From contig JAJOHG010000040.1 of NCBI GenBank assembly GCA_021029095.1, positions 124,001 through 188,000 on the forward strand: 64,000 nucleotides of DNA. Direction: 5' to 3'. This DNA comes from Phellopilus nigrolimitatus (Eukaryota > Basidiomycota > Agaricomycetes > Hymenochaetales > Hymenochaetaceae). Shown piece by piece: positions 1 to 10,743 of the stretch; the first letter of the stretch is position 1; each line of letters starts with the position of its first letter. Both the position numbers and the translations under genes were made by a program. The notes under the pieces are model-generated. The model was not told where the DNA came from. It did no database searches and saw only the letters and a list, made by a program, of their open reading frames with translations.

Positions 1-323
1 CTATAAAGATGTATATTAGACAGGTTCATTACTTAAGCTTGATATGAACATTGATATTATACTTCGGGTTGCTGGATTTGGACCAATACTGAATTTATGC
101 ATGGTTTGTCTGGGGCACAATTAGACAATGAGTTTAAATATAAGTACATCCTAATATCAACTATAGAAACTATAGAAGCTAATCACGCTACCACACTATC
201 CACCTAATAGCTAAACACGCTAAACATGCTAAACACGCTAAACCTTGCTACAAATAGCTATCAACTACCTTCCTACATCCATCTACGTAAGTGTTTGACA
301 CTACATCAACTATTCTGAAAATG
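1..323. other. Unidentified insertion or rearranged left edge of array copy A
   Basis: This stretch replaces the last exon and last intron found in every other DUF6533 copy. Homology to the array starts abruptly near 324 with the CCTGAT that lies inside the penultimate coding exon. It is AT-rich, has no supportable coding frame, and holds a short tandem array of a GCTAAACAC-like 9-mer at about 210-245. It may be the end of a transposable element whose other end lies left of the window; I see no terminus that names a family. Confidence 0.4.
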
Positions 324-868
324 CAGTTTCCTGATGTTGGATGAGCACCTTAACAAGGGTGAACTGACTGAAGCCAGCAGTCTCCCTTCAGTGTTCTGCA
401 GCCTTATAGAGTGCTAGAGTCATTAGGATACTTGCATACAGCATTGGAGCAGTCCTGTTCCAACATTTAAGTCATTTTAAGTGCTTTCCCAAGAACACCA
501 GCACTAACCATGATAAAGCACCCCACACTTTTGGAGGGCTTCTGTTGGTTCCACAAACTGTTACATCTTTTGCAAGTTTCAATACAACATCTGAAACTCA
601 TGATTAGAAATTGACACTGTAGGATAAATAAGTGTTCTTACTTCCTTCATATATGATGCTATATATAAGGATACCCAGGCCAAATGCTGCCTCCAGTCCA
701 AATAGTGCCCTCAGGCATGCAGCTAGCCTCTTATCTGTTGTTTTTCAACACCAGCAGCAATTGGCAGAGTTGGGAATGCTTATCCTGGTGGTATAGTGCT
801 AGCACCCTTATCAGAAGAATATCTGTAAGATAATTAGTGCAGGATTAATGTGTTGGGTATTATAAGTA

Positions 869-891
869 CAGTAGGACCTCTCGTTAAGCTT
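869..891 (+). repeat. Left terminal inverted repeat of the pogo element
   Basis: These 23 bases are the exact reverse complement of 3117-3139. Inside this, both ends carry imperfect copies of TTAAGCTTA and a GTGGACAC-like motif, likely transposase-binding subterminal sites. Confidence 0.93.
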
Positions 892-985
892 GACCCTCGG
901 TGGACACCTGAGCCTAAGCTTAACGACAAGTTAAGCTTATCCACGGCCTTACATAATTACATAAAAAATCACATTTTTTTCCTAC

Positions 986-2911
986 TTACTGTGAGAAAAA
1001 CTTCCTAATGTCAGCCTGCTCAAGAGATTCATTGATATCTCTGCGAAGCTCATTCCTGATCTTCGGAAAAAGTGCACGAGCTTGTGCAAAGTTATCTCCG
1101 GGGCAAGACTGAAAGAACCGATCAAGTTTTGCAAGTGCCTGGCAAGCCTCCGAACGACTCATTACAAGCTCGGGCTCAGGCTCGGGCTCATCCAGTTCAG
1201 GGATGTGCTCACCATTAGCCTCCCTTCTGTTGAAGTCCACCTGCTCCAGGATCTCCGTGTCAGTCCACTCGGCTTCAGTAGTGATCTCGCCATCAACTTC
1301 AAGAAGTTCTTCGACAGTTGGCACGTTCTTCGGAGCGATGTGCTGAACCGAAAGCTTGTCCAAAGCACCCTGTAGCTCCGAAATAGCATTGGTAATACCA
1401 GAATCATTGTTTAGGGCCGGATCAACTGGTGTATTTTGATCTTCACAACTGAGAATGTCGGCGTGTTTCCAGCAATTTGCAACAGTTGATTTTGAGACAT
1501 GTGCCCATGCTTCCATTGCAAGATTCATACCCTCCAGCTGATCAATTCGGTAAATGTTCACAATTCCTTCATCATCACGAAGCAGAGCACCCAGAATGTA
1601 AAGCCGGCGGTAGTGGGCTTTGAACGTTCTGATGATGCCGGCATCCAAGGGTTGGATATGAGATGTCATATTCGGATCAAGAAAGATGACCGTAACATTT
1701 GTCAGCTTCTTCTCATCAAAGATGTGTGAAGGTGCATTGTCAATTGTAAGGCAAATGTGACGGCCTTCGGCATGCATATCTCTGTTAAGGTTATCAAGAT
1801 AGCTGAAAATAGAATCAGCATAGGAACACAAAATGAAAGCATATAAAGACATACATTTGAAAGACCGAGCCAACCATCCATGCCTTTTTGTTCCAGTAAT
1901 AGTCAAATCCTAAATCTGTCCCCTCTTTCTTGTTGAAGCATCGAGGTTTTTGTGCATGTCCAATGAATAGAGGTGCTCTGATGTCAGAGCCGTCTGCATT
2001 CACTGTGAAGCCGAGTGAGATCCGCATTTTGTCACCCTTCCCACCGGAGATCTGCGTTGTCGCGAGAGTTTTGTCCGGCGGCATGCGGTAATAGAGGCCG
2101 GTCTCATCAAAGTTATAAATGTCGCAAAGCTTAAATGAGGAAAGCACAGTTTGAAGACGTTTCCGAGCAACAGCAACAGCATCCATGGACACGGACCCAG
2201 ACTCTCCATGGATTTGATGCTCCCGGATCCCATGACGCATCTTGTAAGAATCAGCCCAGCCATTTGAAAAGCCGAGCCTCTCCTCAAATGGTACTCCGAG
2301 TGCCATTGCAAATTGCTCTGCCTTGGCTTTCAATACGGCACCATTAATTTTTACACGGGTCTGTGCTGAATGCACCCAAAGTGTAAGGGCTTCTTCTAGA
2401 GCCGGATGCCTGACCTTCTGTGGGCGCTTATAGAACAACTCCACGGGGTTCTTGGTTTCCATCTGTAAGAACTTCTCTGCTTGCTTGAGAATTGTCCCAA
2501 TGCTAGTCTGGTGTAAAGTGGGGAAACGAGACTTGAATGTTCAGCTGTTTTTTTTTGAGACCATCCCTTTCCCATGCCCTTCGCAAATTTGACAATCTCC
2601 AGTTTGTCTGCATTTGTCAAATTAAGCCGCTGCTTCGTTTTCGGAACTGCAGCGGTGATGTTGCGGCGGGAATGCGTTAGCTTCTCTTTCGGAGCCTTTC
2701 CGTGTGAAGGAGAAGTGACGGCGGCAATAGGAACCGGCACCGGCAGCAACGGCTGTGCCATGCTCAAGTCAATTGGAGAATTAGAGCGTGAGTGGGTAAA
2801 AATGATGTCCTTTGCGTCTTTGAGGTTTCCATCAGCATCCTGGGCGCAGCCAAGTTCTCTAGACATGTTGGGAAAAGACAAGAATTGCAGTACTAAATCA
2901 ACCACAAGCAA
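986..2911 (-). pseudogene. pogo-type DDE transposase, one frameshift
   Basis: The product would cut and reinsert the surrounding transposon. The N-terminal part holds a CENP-B-like helix-turn-helix (LTNADKLEIVKFAKGMGKGW), followed by a second DNA-binding region (LGFSNGWADSYKMRHGI) and the DDE catalytic domain. The three acidic residues are in FDETGLYYRM, TIDNAPSH and HIQPLDAG, the last two 31 residues apart, as in pogo/Tigger enzymes. A 52-bp intron (1803-1854, GTATGT...CAG) joins the two large reading frames. A one-base loss near 2537-2541, shortly after a nine-base A run on the coding strand, shifts frame between the first and second DNA-binding parts. The tail after the catalytic core is acidic (EPEPEPE) and ends in RKFFSQ. 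The start at 2911 is the first Met in frame; a later Met about 15 codons in is also possible. The rest of the frame is open, so inactivation looks recent, or the shift is a sequencing error. Confidence 0.87.
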
Positions 2912-3116
2912 TATGAACTGTGGCCGGCACGCATGTGACTCTCCAAAAAATTATGTAAGCGACCTGTCGTTAAGCTTATTCCCAATTAATCTTCAAAAAT
3001 ATGGCTAAGCGTTAAGCGTATTGTACATTTAAGCTTAACGTGCTTCTTTTTCGGTTCTACCGTGTCCGTGGACACAAAATCTCAAGCTTATTGACAGGTT
3101 AAGCTTAACCACAGGT

Positions 3117-3139
3117 AAGCTTAACGAGAGGTCCTACTG
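3117..3139 (-). repeat. Right terminal inverted repeat of the pogo element
   Basis: Perfect inverse of 869-891; followed at once by the TA target duplication at 3140-3141. Confidence 0.93.
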
Positions 3140-3935
3140 TAGGGAGAAATTACAGTCAATCAAAAGGATAGTCATCCAGTCTTCCCTGTAGTGAGAAAGA
3201 TGTTTTTCTGTTCAAATTTCAGAAACTCACTGGCCAGACCCTCAATCCAGGAAAAACCGAGGCCTTTCAATATTATCAGTAGAGACAGGAATACAGTATC
3301 TAGGTGCTTACACCTATAAATGAAGTTTGAGTTAGCCACAGTAAGCTATAGTACAGTGATCAGAAATTGCTTGCAGTGTTTCATTCTCTTGAAAAGTATC
3401 AACTATAAAAGGTAGTGTCAGTGAACATTCTTGGTTTGGTGCACCCCAATCAAAGATTTGACTTACCCACTATAATAGAAAGGGCTCCAAGAATCCCAAT
3501 GTAGCGATTCTGAAACCATGTATTAAAGCAGTCGATCAGAGGAAAATGTAAGATACTGCTTACTGCAAAGTAAATCAAGCTAACAAAGCTGCGAGGAGAG
3601 CTCTTCATTCCGCACGAGACATTAGTGTCTGTCTCGCGCTAATATCAACAAACGACGTACCCAAAAGTATTTAATCTAAATGATGCAATGATCAGTTTAG
3701 ACGTGAGGATGATAATGTCGGGCCCTGTTTACCTCCTTGTCCATAGTGATAACTGAAAGATAATATGACATGAGATCTTGAAACGGCTGGCACTAACATA
3801 CCAAAACGTACTGGTGTTATAGACCAGGAGAGTTAGAATTGCCACTCCTGTGTATTGTGTGATATCTATCTCTGAGATCAAAAGTGGCACGAGGCTTGGA
3901 TCAACAGGCTCGACGTCAGAACGTATAGAATGCAT

Positions 3936-6900
3936 AGTAGAACGGGTGTAAATGGTTTCAACGAGGCTTCGAAAGAGCGACTCGGGAGATGCGTCGAGAC
4001 AGTCCTGCGATCTCGGACATTTATAGCAAAGAGAGCCGACCAAAAGAACAAAAGCTCTGATAGGATCTTCGAGGTATTTTCGCTAATCAGTACTTCGCGC
4101 GAGCTGCTAACGGAGTTGATACGTTGGTAGTGGCCTCAGACGATATATCACCAGAAAGAAGTAGAGACGAACAGGGATTCTGCAACTCGAAGACCATACA
4201 GCGTCGCGGCGATCGAGATACTTGCGTCTTCGACCGAGTTATGGTGCGAACCACATTCTTGATGGCGAGATGGAACTGCAGGAGAACAAGGTAGTATCTA
4301 CATCGTAATTCGAAGCTCGAAGCCGTATCAAAGTGAGATGCTACAGTTTATCATTCTTGAGTCGATCGAAATGCGAACGGACTCGACGGGACACCGAGAC
4401 ACGAACTTCCCGGATATCCGCGACCTAAGAGCATTTGAGACGCGTTTGATGATCGTTGGCAAGATCTCGTATACAACGTTCACGAACAGAGAGAGCGTTT
4501 CGCGACCTTGGTGTACAGATGAGGTAAAGGCGAACCACATTTCATTCGCGGATTTCGAAACAAGTTCGTGGATAGCATTACTGTCCAGACGCGTCCAAAG
4601 CTCGATAAGAAACACACCCAGGGCAGTCGTACTGCAATAAAACATCTACAACCTCGCTCAAAAGCCGCGTCGCAGGTCCGTTTATACTCAAAGAGCTTTT
4701 CCTGGCCGATAGAACGAGGAGCACGCGCGCCATGCTGCTGAGCAAAGTCAATCCTTAGCACGCGAGTTTCCGTACTCTATAACATCAATAAATCAGAAAA
4801 GAACTAAGAAAAATATGCTCAGTCATACACGCGTCTCAAGGGGCCAGCGGCCACCCAAACTCGCGCACGGCAGGTCCCTGCGACGCAAGCGAACCGCACA
4901 GTAGAAGCCACAGCGCGAGCGGCAGAATCCCCCGATGTCAGGCCTGAAACCCTGACTCCGAACACACGCAATCAAGCCGGCGAAAGGACCAGGTAAGAGC
5001 GCACCAGCACGCTCCAGATACGTTCCTATCCGATGCATGAGCCGCTCTGTCTAGATCCCGGGCTATCTACGCCTGCATGTCAGGGCGGCTTCCTAGAGCG
5101 GGCCAACTCGAGAGCGCGATCGTCAGAGCCGAGGAAAGCCGTAGTCGTACTTCGAGGAAGGAAGATGAGAACGAAACGTTCTCCACGCGCAAGGAAATTC
5201 GGCCGGTCGGAGAAGCGCCACGCTGCTTTTTGTACACAACAGGTCTGTCCGGAGTGGCATGTTGTCTTTACGACTCGGGACTTGCGAGCGGAGCGGCAGC
5301 ACGCGCGGCATGAGAGGATTTGAACGTTGCAGCGGCTGGAAGTGACGAGCTAGACTGGGAAACAATAAGCACGATTGAGAGGGAGAATCTGGACCGAAAA
5401 CGCTTGCTCACCACGATGAATGGACGGACGACCGCTGATGATGACGAATGCGGCACCCTACAGACCCGAAACGCAGCGCCTACAATTTCAAGTGACGGCA
5501 CGCACACGCTCTGGATGAGAAGAAGCGCTTCTTCGCATTCTACCGTCAAGCCCTCGCCCGCCTTCGTTGGTGGGAACGACGTTGAGTGCGTGAGGGCGCT
5601 CGGGAAGTGCCGCCAATGCTCGGCTTACAGAACCTGGCCGGCACCGCAATACGTAAGTCCTGGACGCGCTCAGAAGGGAGGGAGGGGATACACTTGTGCT
5701 GACCGTGTCCGTATGAAGCCAACCGCGTCCGTTATGACCTCCATCAAAATTGATCCGCCCATCTCCATCCCGCCTACGCTCGACCGCCTCGCGTCCGCCG
5801 CACATTCAAAACCGGGCCTGCTTGTTGACGCCGGCAGCGTCGGCCTCGGCACGCCGCGCGCGTACCTGCCTGAGCGCGTCGCAGGTGCGCTCGGGGCTGT
5901 CCTGTGAGTAGCCGTGTCTTTCTTCTCCGCGTCTCGCTCTGAGACGTGTTTGCGTTTCAGTACGAGCCGATGCGCAACTCGACCCCACCACGCCTACCGG
6001 CTCGTCCAGGCCGCCTTCGCCGAGCGCACGAACGTCGACAACGCGTCGACGACCACGCTCAGCCCTGCGACACGCGCGCAGAGCCTCCAAGACGACTTCT
6101 CCGGCACCGCGGAATCGACTGCCGGCGTGGGGAAGTCGGGCGTGCGCACGCCGAATGACGTCGCAAAAGCTTTGGGTGGGTTCTCTGCTCGCTGTCTGTC
6201 TCATCTTCGTATCCTGACGGCAACCCCTTCTTTTTCTTGTTGCAGACCCGATGTCCACCGCCTAACCCGCCGTCTCAGGTACCACCAATGCGGCCTCTTC
6301 CACCACCGCACCGTCTTCGGCCGTTCGGACACGGACGAAGTGAGCGCGCTTGTAGCAGCGGGCAGCAAAAGCAAGAGCTGCCTCCGCCTCGCTCTCCGGC
6401 ACTGAGCGAGCGCGCCATTCCGCCCGTCACCAGCATCAGTCCCGCCATGCCCGCCGTGCCTGCGGTGGTTGGAGGCTCCGCGGCACCGTCCGCCCCGGTG
6501 CCAGAGTTTACGAAGAGCGTGCGAGCGCCGACGCCGCCGCCGAAGAAATGGGCCTGCACTGGACGGGGAGGACGGGCATATCGAGAACGAACAGAGAAAC
6601 GGGGCCATGCAGAGTGTCGACGACGGCAGCGGCGGGGAGGGGAGGAAGGAGGGCAGGGCGAAGAGGATGGTCGAGAAGACGAAGAACACGCTGCACCATC
6701 GGGGGCGCTGACTGGTCGCCCCTGGCCCTGATCGTACGCATTCCTGCTCCGCGCGCACCATTACTGCTTCTGCGAGCTTTTGTTTCGCATCTGGAATTTG
6801 TCAAGATCATGCTCCCACCCAATATTCAAACGTCGGTGTTGTTCAGATTCTGCCGTGCCCTCTTTGATTATTACTGCGCGTACGTACCGACTCTGCAGTT

Positions 6901-9110
6901 CGCTCATGGAGCCACGATTGCGAATTTCACCGTATCTTTCCACGATTTTTTTGCAGCTCTACGCGCATTCTCGGTGAGCTTTTTAACAGAGCATTTATTC
7001 TGTGCGGGGATTTATAATACACTAGCAGGAGGTAAAACGGGATTGAGAAACAATTGGAGTCTCCGTAACACAAGCCACGTAGCCCGGGACTGCAATAGAC
7101 GGGGTGCGCGAGTCGTAGCACGTCCAGCACAATGAGGGCGCTCACAAGGTCGTAGCGCACACAGTCGGCGGCAGTGCAAAGAGCGAACGGTATCGGCACC
7201 CTTGCGCAGGTCGATCTGAAATCCCATTTTTCCGAAGGCGCTGGGCAGAATGTGTGAGACGCGCCCATCCGCGAGCGACGCGTCGCAACCCACAGTGAGG
7301 TGAGCCGTGTAGCGTTGTGCGGTTCGCGGGTGCGCCAGCGAGCACGAGCGTCGCGTCTGTTTCCAGCGAGCAAAGCGGGAAGACTGAGAACGCTCGCACT
7401 CGCGTGACTCCTCGTGCATTCTTTCCTCCTCGCTCTCGACCGGGCGGGTTGTCAGGATCCTCTCCGCTCAGCGAATCCAACAGCGCATCCAACCTCGAAT
7501 CTCCCTTCCCCGCTCGCCGTTTTTTTCCTGTGGTCGCATTTCAATGGGTCGATCACGCGGGACTATGTGTTTCTAAAACGAAGAAACAAGATGGGGAGAG
7601 AGGGAAGAGGGAAGGGGATGAACGGACGCGCAGCACACAAGAGCTCCACCCAACGCTCTCGCCTTCGCTCCGCATTGCTCACGCACGATGGGTAGAGTTC
7701 CGGGCCGAGCAGCTCGTGCTCGCCCTCAGAATCCTCCTAGACCCGCCCTCCGCCCGCGCGACGCGCCTGCCGCACTCTGCGTGCCGCTCGCTGTGCGCGG
7801 CGTCAAGAACGACACGTCCCGGCCGCGGTCTCCCCGCCGAACGGCTGCTCGACTGCGTGCTCTCGACGCGCGGGTCCGTTTCCCAAGCTTCGTGCCGATG
7901 CAGAGACCTCCCCGGCGCAGAGGGCTGCAAAGAAAAGGACGCTCTTGACGCGACGGGCAACGCATGTCGACGCTGTCTTCGCCGCGGCCGTACTACATCT
8001 CTGTCGCGTCCTGTAAAAGGGTGGAAGACATATTCATACCGTGTGTTCCTTTTTATCGTTCGCTGACGCGAACCATATATAATATGTGCGCTATTGCAGG
8101 GATATTCTGGCCGAACTTCAAGAAAAACTGCTGGATGAGGACGGGGCTGACCGCTGAGGAGCCGTTCGCCGTCTTTCTCCCGTTAGATCACTGATTGTCA
8201 TGCAGTGCAATTTTAATTTGCTGTCAGGATCATTGCTCCAGTAGTCAATCGCATGTAAGGAAAAGGCGACTTCAAGACGGGCGCGACTGAGTAAAGTGTT
8301 TGGCGCACACGGGTGCGTACAGTCGTTTCTCCGTCTTTCAAGATAAATGAACTAATTGATCCCGTCTGTCCCTGTTTCGGATCTCAAGTGTCGCGGGCAG
8401 AAGACACGAAGCGCTAGTGACGCGGTGCGCTCTCGACAACTCTTCTGCGCATGTGCACTCTTCTCTAACCTACACACAAAATTTTGGCTGGATCACCTTG
8501 AGCGCGAAGCACGTCAGGTACTCGGTCAAATTGATCAAAACAAACCAATATGTACGCTGCGTCTATAAAACCCGAGTAAGTATCTCCCGCAAGGTGCGGA
8601 CTCGTGTTCGAGGACCCGTTGGCTCTTGTGCGTGGATACCGAGCATCTAGAGACGCGCACGCAAGCGGGCTCGCTTTCTCCCTGTCTACTCTTCTTCATC
8701 TCTTGTACTAATGAGCATTCGTCGTCGTGCAGTAGCATCAGCGTGGCCCGTTGACTTGACGCGCTACTTATGTATGTAGCGGAGCTCAAGATGAGCTGTC
8801 CATATCATATACGCCTTTTCTGTATCGTCTGAGTTGTACGAGAGTTTGCAAGAACCCGAAATTGTTCTATCCGTACAGAACAAAAAGGTGGACTCTTGTA
8901 TGTGAGATCAAATTGGTATATTGTCACCCAGTGATTTCACATTGTATGAAATAATAAATAAAAGTAGAATTGAGACAGCAAAAATAAGTAACACATTGAA
9001 CAGGAGTGTAGCCGTGGTTGACCGTCCTACACATCTTCTGCACAACTGTTATTAGGTTAGTGAGCAAAGCTACTTTTAAAAAAAATCACCTTGAAATCCC
9101 CTTCACAAAA
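3936..9110. other. Array spacer A (between DUF6533 copies A and B)
   Basis: GC-richer than the gene copies. It is a mosaic of blocks that recur in other spacers: a block with GCTGCTAACGGAGTTGATAC near 4110; one with GAGCGGCAGAATCC near 4915; one with GGACCGAAAACGCTTGCTCA near 5391; one ending in a possible GTGAGTAGCC donor near 5907; a CTCTGCTCGCCGTCTGTCTC block near 6185; and a GTGCGGACTCGTGTTCGAGG block near 8597. A 195-codon plus-strand open frame (5320-5907) spans several of these blocks, but its frame is not kept in the other spacers and I recognise no domain. I treat the region as relic or regulatory DNA, not as a proven gene. Confidence 0.55.
6730..7900. other. Extra DNA present only in spacer A
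   Basis: The blocks on either side (near 6530-6700 and near 7930-8000) align with spacers B/C and D, but this roughly 1.2 kb has no counterpart there. It contains long overlapping open frames on both strands, as expected of GC-rich DNA. A minus-strand stretch near 7180-7330 reads like real protein (it includes GRVSHILPSAFGKMGFQIDL), but I do not recognise it. No inverted termini or target duplication were found, so I do not call it a transposon. Confidence 0.35.
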
Positions 9111-10743
9111 TCAGGAAAACCCAATGCTGCTAATGGTCTTCAGCTTGTAGCTGGTCCCTCCATTGACTCCCCTCTCTCCAGCCTCCTTCAGATGGACCAG
9201 TAAGTGACTTCCAAGGACACACAGAAAGCTGGGGCTTCCTAAAATATACAGGAAATAGGACAGAAGAACATTTGTGATGACCAACTGGTTTGACATTATC
9301 TCCATAACACTGCAAAATATGACCCTGTCAGAATTGTTAGCCTCTAGTTAGTCACTAGCTATGAAGGAAAAAGTACATGATGAAATAAATGGCCTGATCT
9401 TGGATGAGAACCTTAACAAGGGTGAACTGGCTGAATCCAGCTGTCTCCCTCCAATGCTCTGCAGCCTTATAGAGTGCTAGAACCATTAGGATAATTCCAT
9501 ATAGCATTGGAGTAGCCCTGTTCCAACTTTCAAGTTAGTCTTATCACTTTTCCAAGAACGCCAGTACTAACCAGGATAAAGCAGCCCACACTTTTGGAGG
9601 GTCTCTGTTTGCTCCACAAATTGTTACATCTTTTGCAAGTCCCCCTACAGCAACTGAAACCCATGATTAGGAAGTGCCACTGTTGGATGAACAATAATCT
9701 TACTCTCTTGATAGATGTTGCTATATATAAGGATAGCCAGGTCAAATACTGCTTCGAGTCCAATTAGAGTCCTCAAACATGCAGCTAGCCTCTTATCTGT
9801 TGTTTATTAAACATTAGCAGTAATTAGCAGAATTAGGAATGCGCACCCTGGTGGTACAGTGCTAGCACTCTTATCAGAAGAATATCTGTAAGACCATTAG
9901 TGTGGGTTGGATGGGTTAAATATGATTATTAAGGGGACATTACAGTCAATTAAGAGAACAGTCATCAAGTCTTCCCTGCAATGAGCAAGATGTTATTCTA
10001 AACAAGATTCAGAAACTCACTAGCCAGACCCTCAATCCAATAAAAGCCAAGGCCTTTCCAATATTATCAGTAGAGACTGGAATCCAGCATCTGTGTACTT
10101 ACACCTATAAGGGAAATTTAGAGTCAGCCACATTAAGTTATAGTAGAATGATCAGAAATTGCTTGCAGTGTTTCATTTACTTGAAGAGTCAGATCTGTGG
10201 ATGCAGAGTCAGTAGACATTCTTTGTTTTGGTGCATACCCAGAGAAGTTTTGATTTACATATTATACCAGAAAGGGCTCCAAGAATCCCAATGTAACGGA
10301 TCTAAAACCATGTGTTTGAGCTGTTTATCAGAAGAAACTGTAAGGTATTAATTACTGCAAAGTAAACCAAGCTAACAAAGCTGCGAGGAGAGCTCTTTGT
10401 TACACATGGCAAATAAGCATATGCCTGGTGCTAATATCAAACAAATGACATACCCAAAAGTACTTAATCTAAATGATGCATAAGGTTGTTTTTAGACACG
10501 AAAATGTTAATGTCAGGCCCTGCTCACTTCCTTGTCCATAGTGATAACTAAAAGATTATCATGTCGTTAGATTTTTAAACCACTATTATCTGACATGCCA
10601 TCCACAATGTAAGACTTACTGGTGTCGTAGACCAAGACAGTTAGAATTGCCACTTGAGAGTATTGGTCGATATCTATCTGTGAGATGAAAAATGGCACAA
10701 GGCTTGGATCAACAGGCTCGACGTCAGAGCGTATAGAATGCAT
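9111..10743 (-). pseudogene. DUF6533 membrane protein gene, array copy B (frameshifted)
   Basis: Exon 1 starts at 10743 with MHSIRSDVEPVDPSLVP. The last exon (9111-9309) ends in the conserved GSHLLVHLKEAGERGVNGG segment and a TGA. Internal exons are present: PKVWAALSW at about 9570-9660, the AAEHWRETAGF exon at about 9375-9515, and IRVLALYHQ at about 9850-9890. In the exon that encodes FKGLGFIWIQ in other copies, one extra base near 10059 (CTTTCCAAT where most other copies have CTTTCAAT) shifts the reading frame. All other exons that I checked stay open, so the lesion is probably young. Family and topology are as for the other copies. Confidence 0.78.

Larger units (their letters stand above)
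869..3139 (-). mobile_element. pogo/Tigger-like (Tc1/mariner superfamily) DNA transposon, 2271 bp
   Basis: The element has perfect 23-bp terminal inverted repeats beginning CAGTAGGACCTCTCG, is flanked by a TA duplication (867-868 and 3140-3141), and encodes a CENP-B/jerky-type DDE transposase. Several TTAAGCTTA motifs lie just inside each end. Removing the element and one TA restores a sequence that matches the same intron in copy D (around 25850-25870), so the array supplies a paralogous empty site. TA target, CAG termini and transposase type all agree with the pogo group. Confidence 0.93.
330..3935 (-). pseudogene. DUF6533 membrane protein gene, array copy A (broken)
   Basis: The first exon is 3812-3935. 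It starts MHSIRSDVEPVDPSLVP and ends in the YTGVAILTLLVYNT segment that opens DUF6533 proteins. Later exons seen by homology to the other copies include the PRSFVSLIYF/NRYIGILGALS exons (about 3500-3620), the IRVLALYHQ exon (about 790-835) and the LALYKAAEH exon (about 330-460). Three lesions make it a pseudogene. The tryptophan after AAEH is a TGA stop (388-390). The splice donor after the LALYHQ exon reads ATAAGC instead of GTGAGC. The terminal exon is missing, replaced by unrelated DNA. A pogo element at 869-3139 sits in an intron and by itself need not have inactivated the gene. DUF6533 proteins are predicted multi-pass membrane proteins of unknown function. Confidence 0.8.

Noticed and set aside
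4328..4645. Minus-strand 105-codon frame upstream of copy A
   Set aside because: Related sequence before copies C, D, E and G carries stops and indels in this frame; more likely promoter or spacer DNA.
5320..5907. 195-codon plus-strand open frame in spacer A
   Set aside because: Open frames this long are common in GC-rich DNA. The same blocks in spacers C, D, E have stops and different frames, and no domain is visible.
7317..8066. 249-codon plus-strand open frame
   Set aside because: Arg/Ser-rich composition typical of a frame shadow in GC-rich sequence; a competing minus-strand frame looks more protein-like, and neither is conserved.
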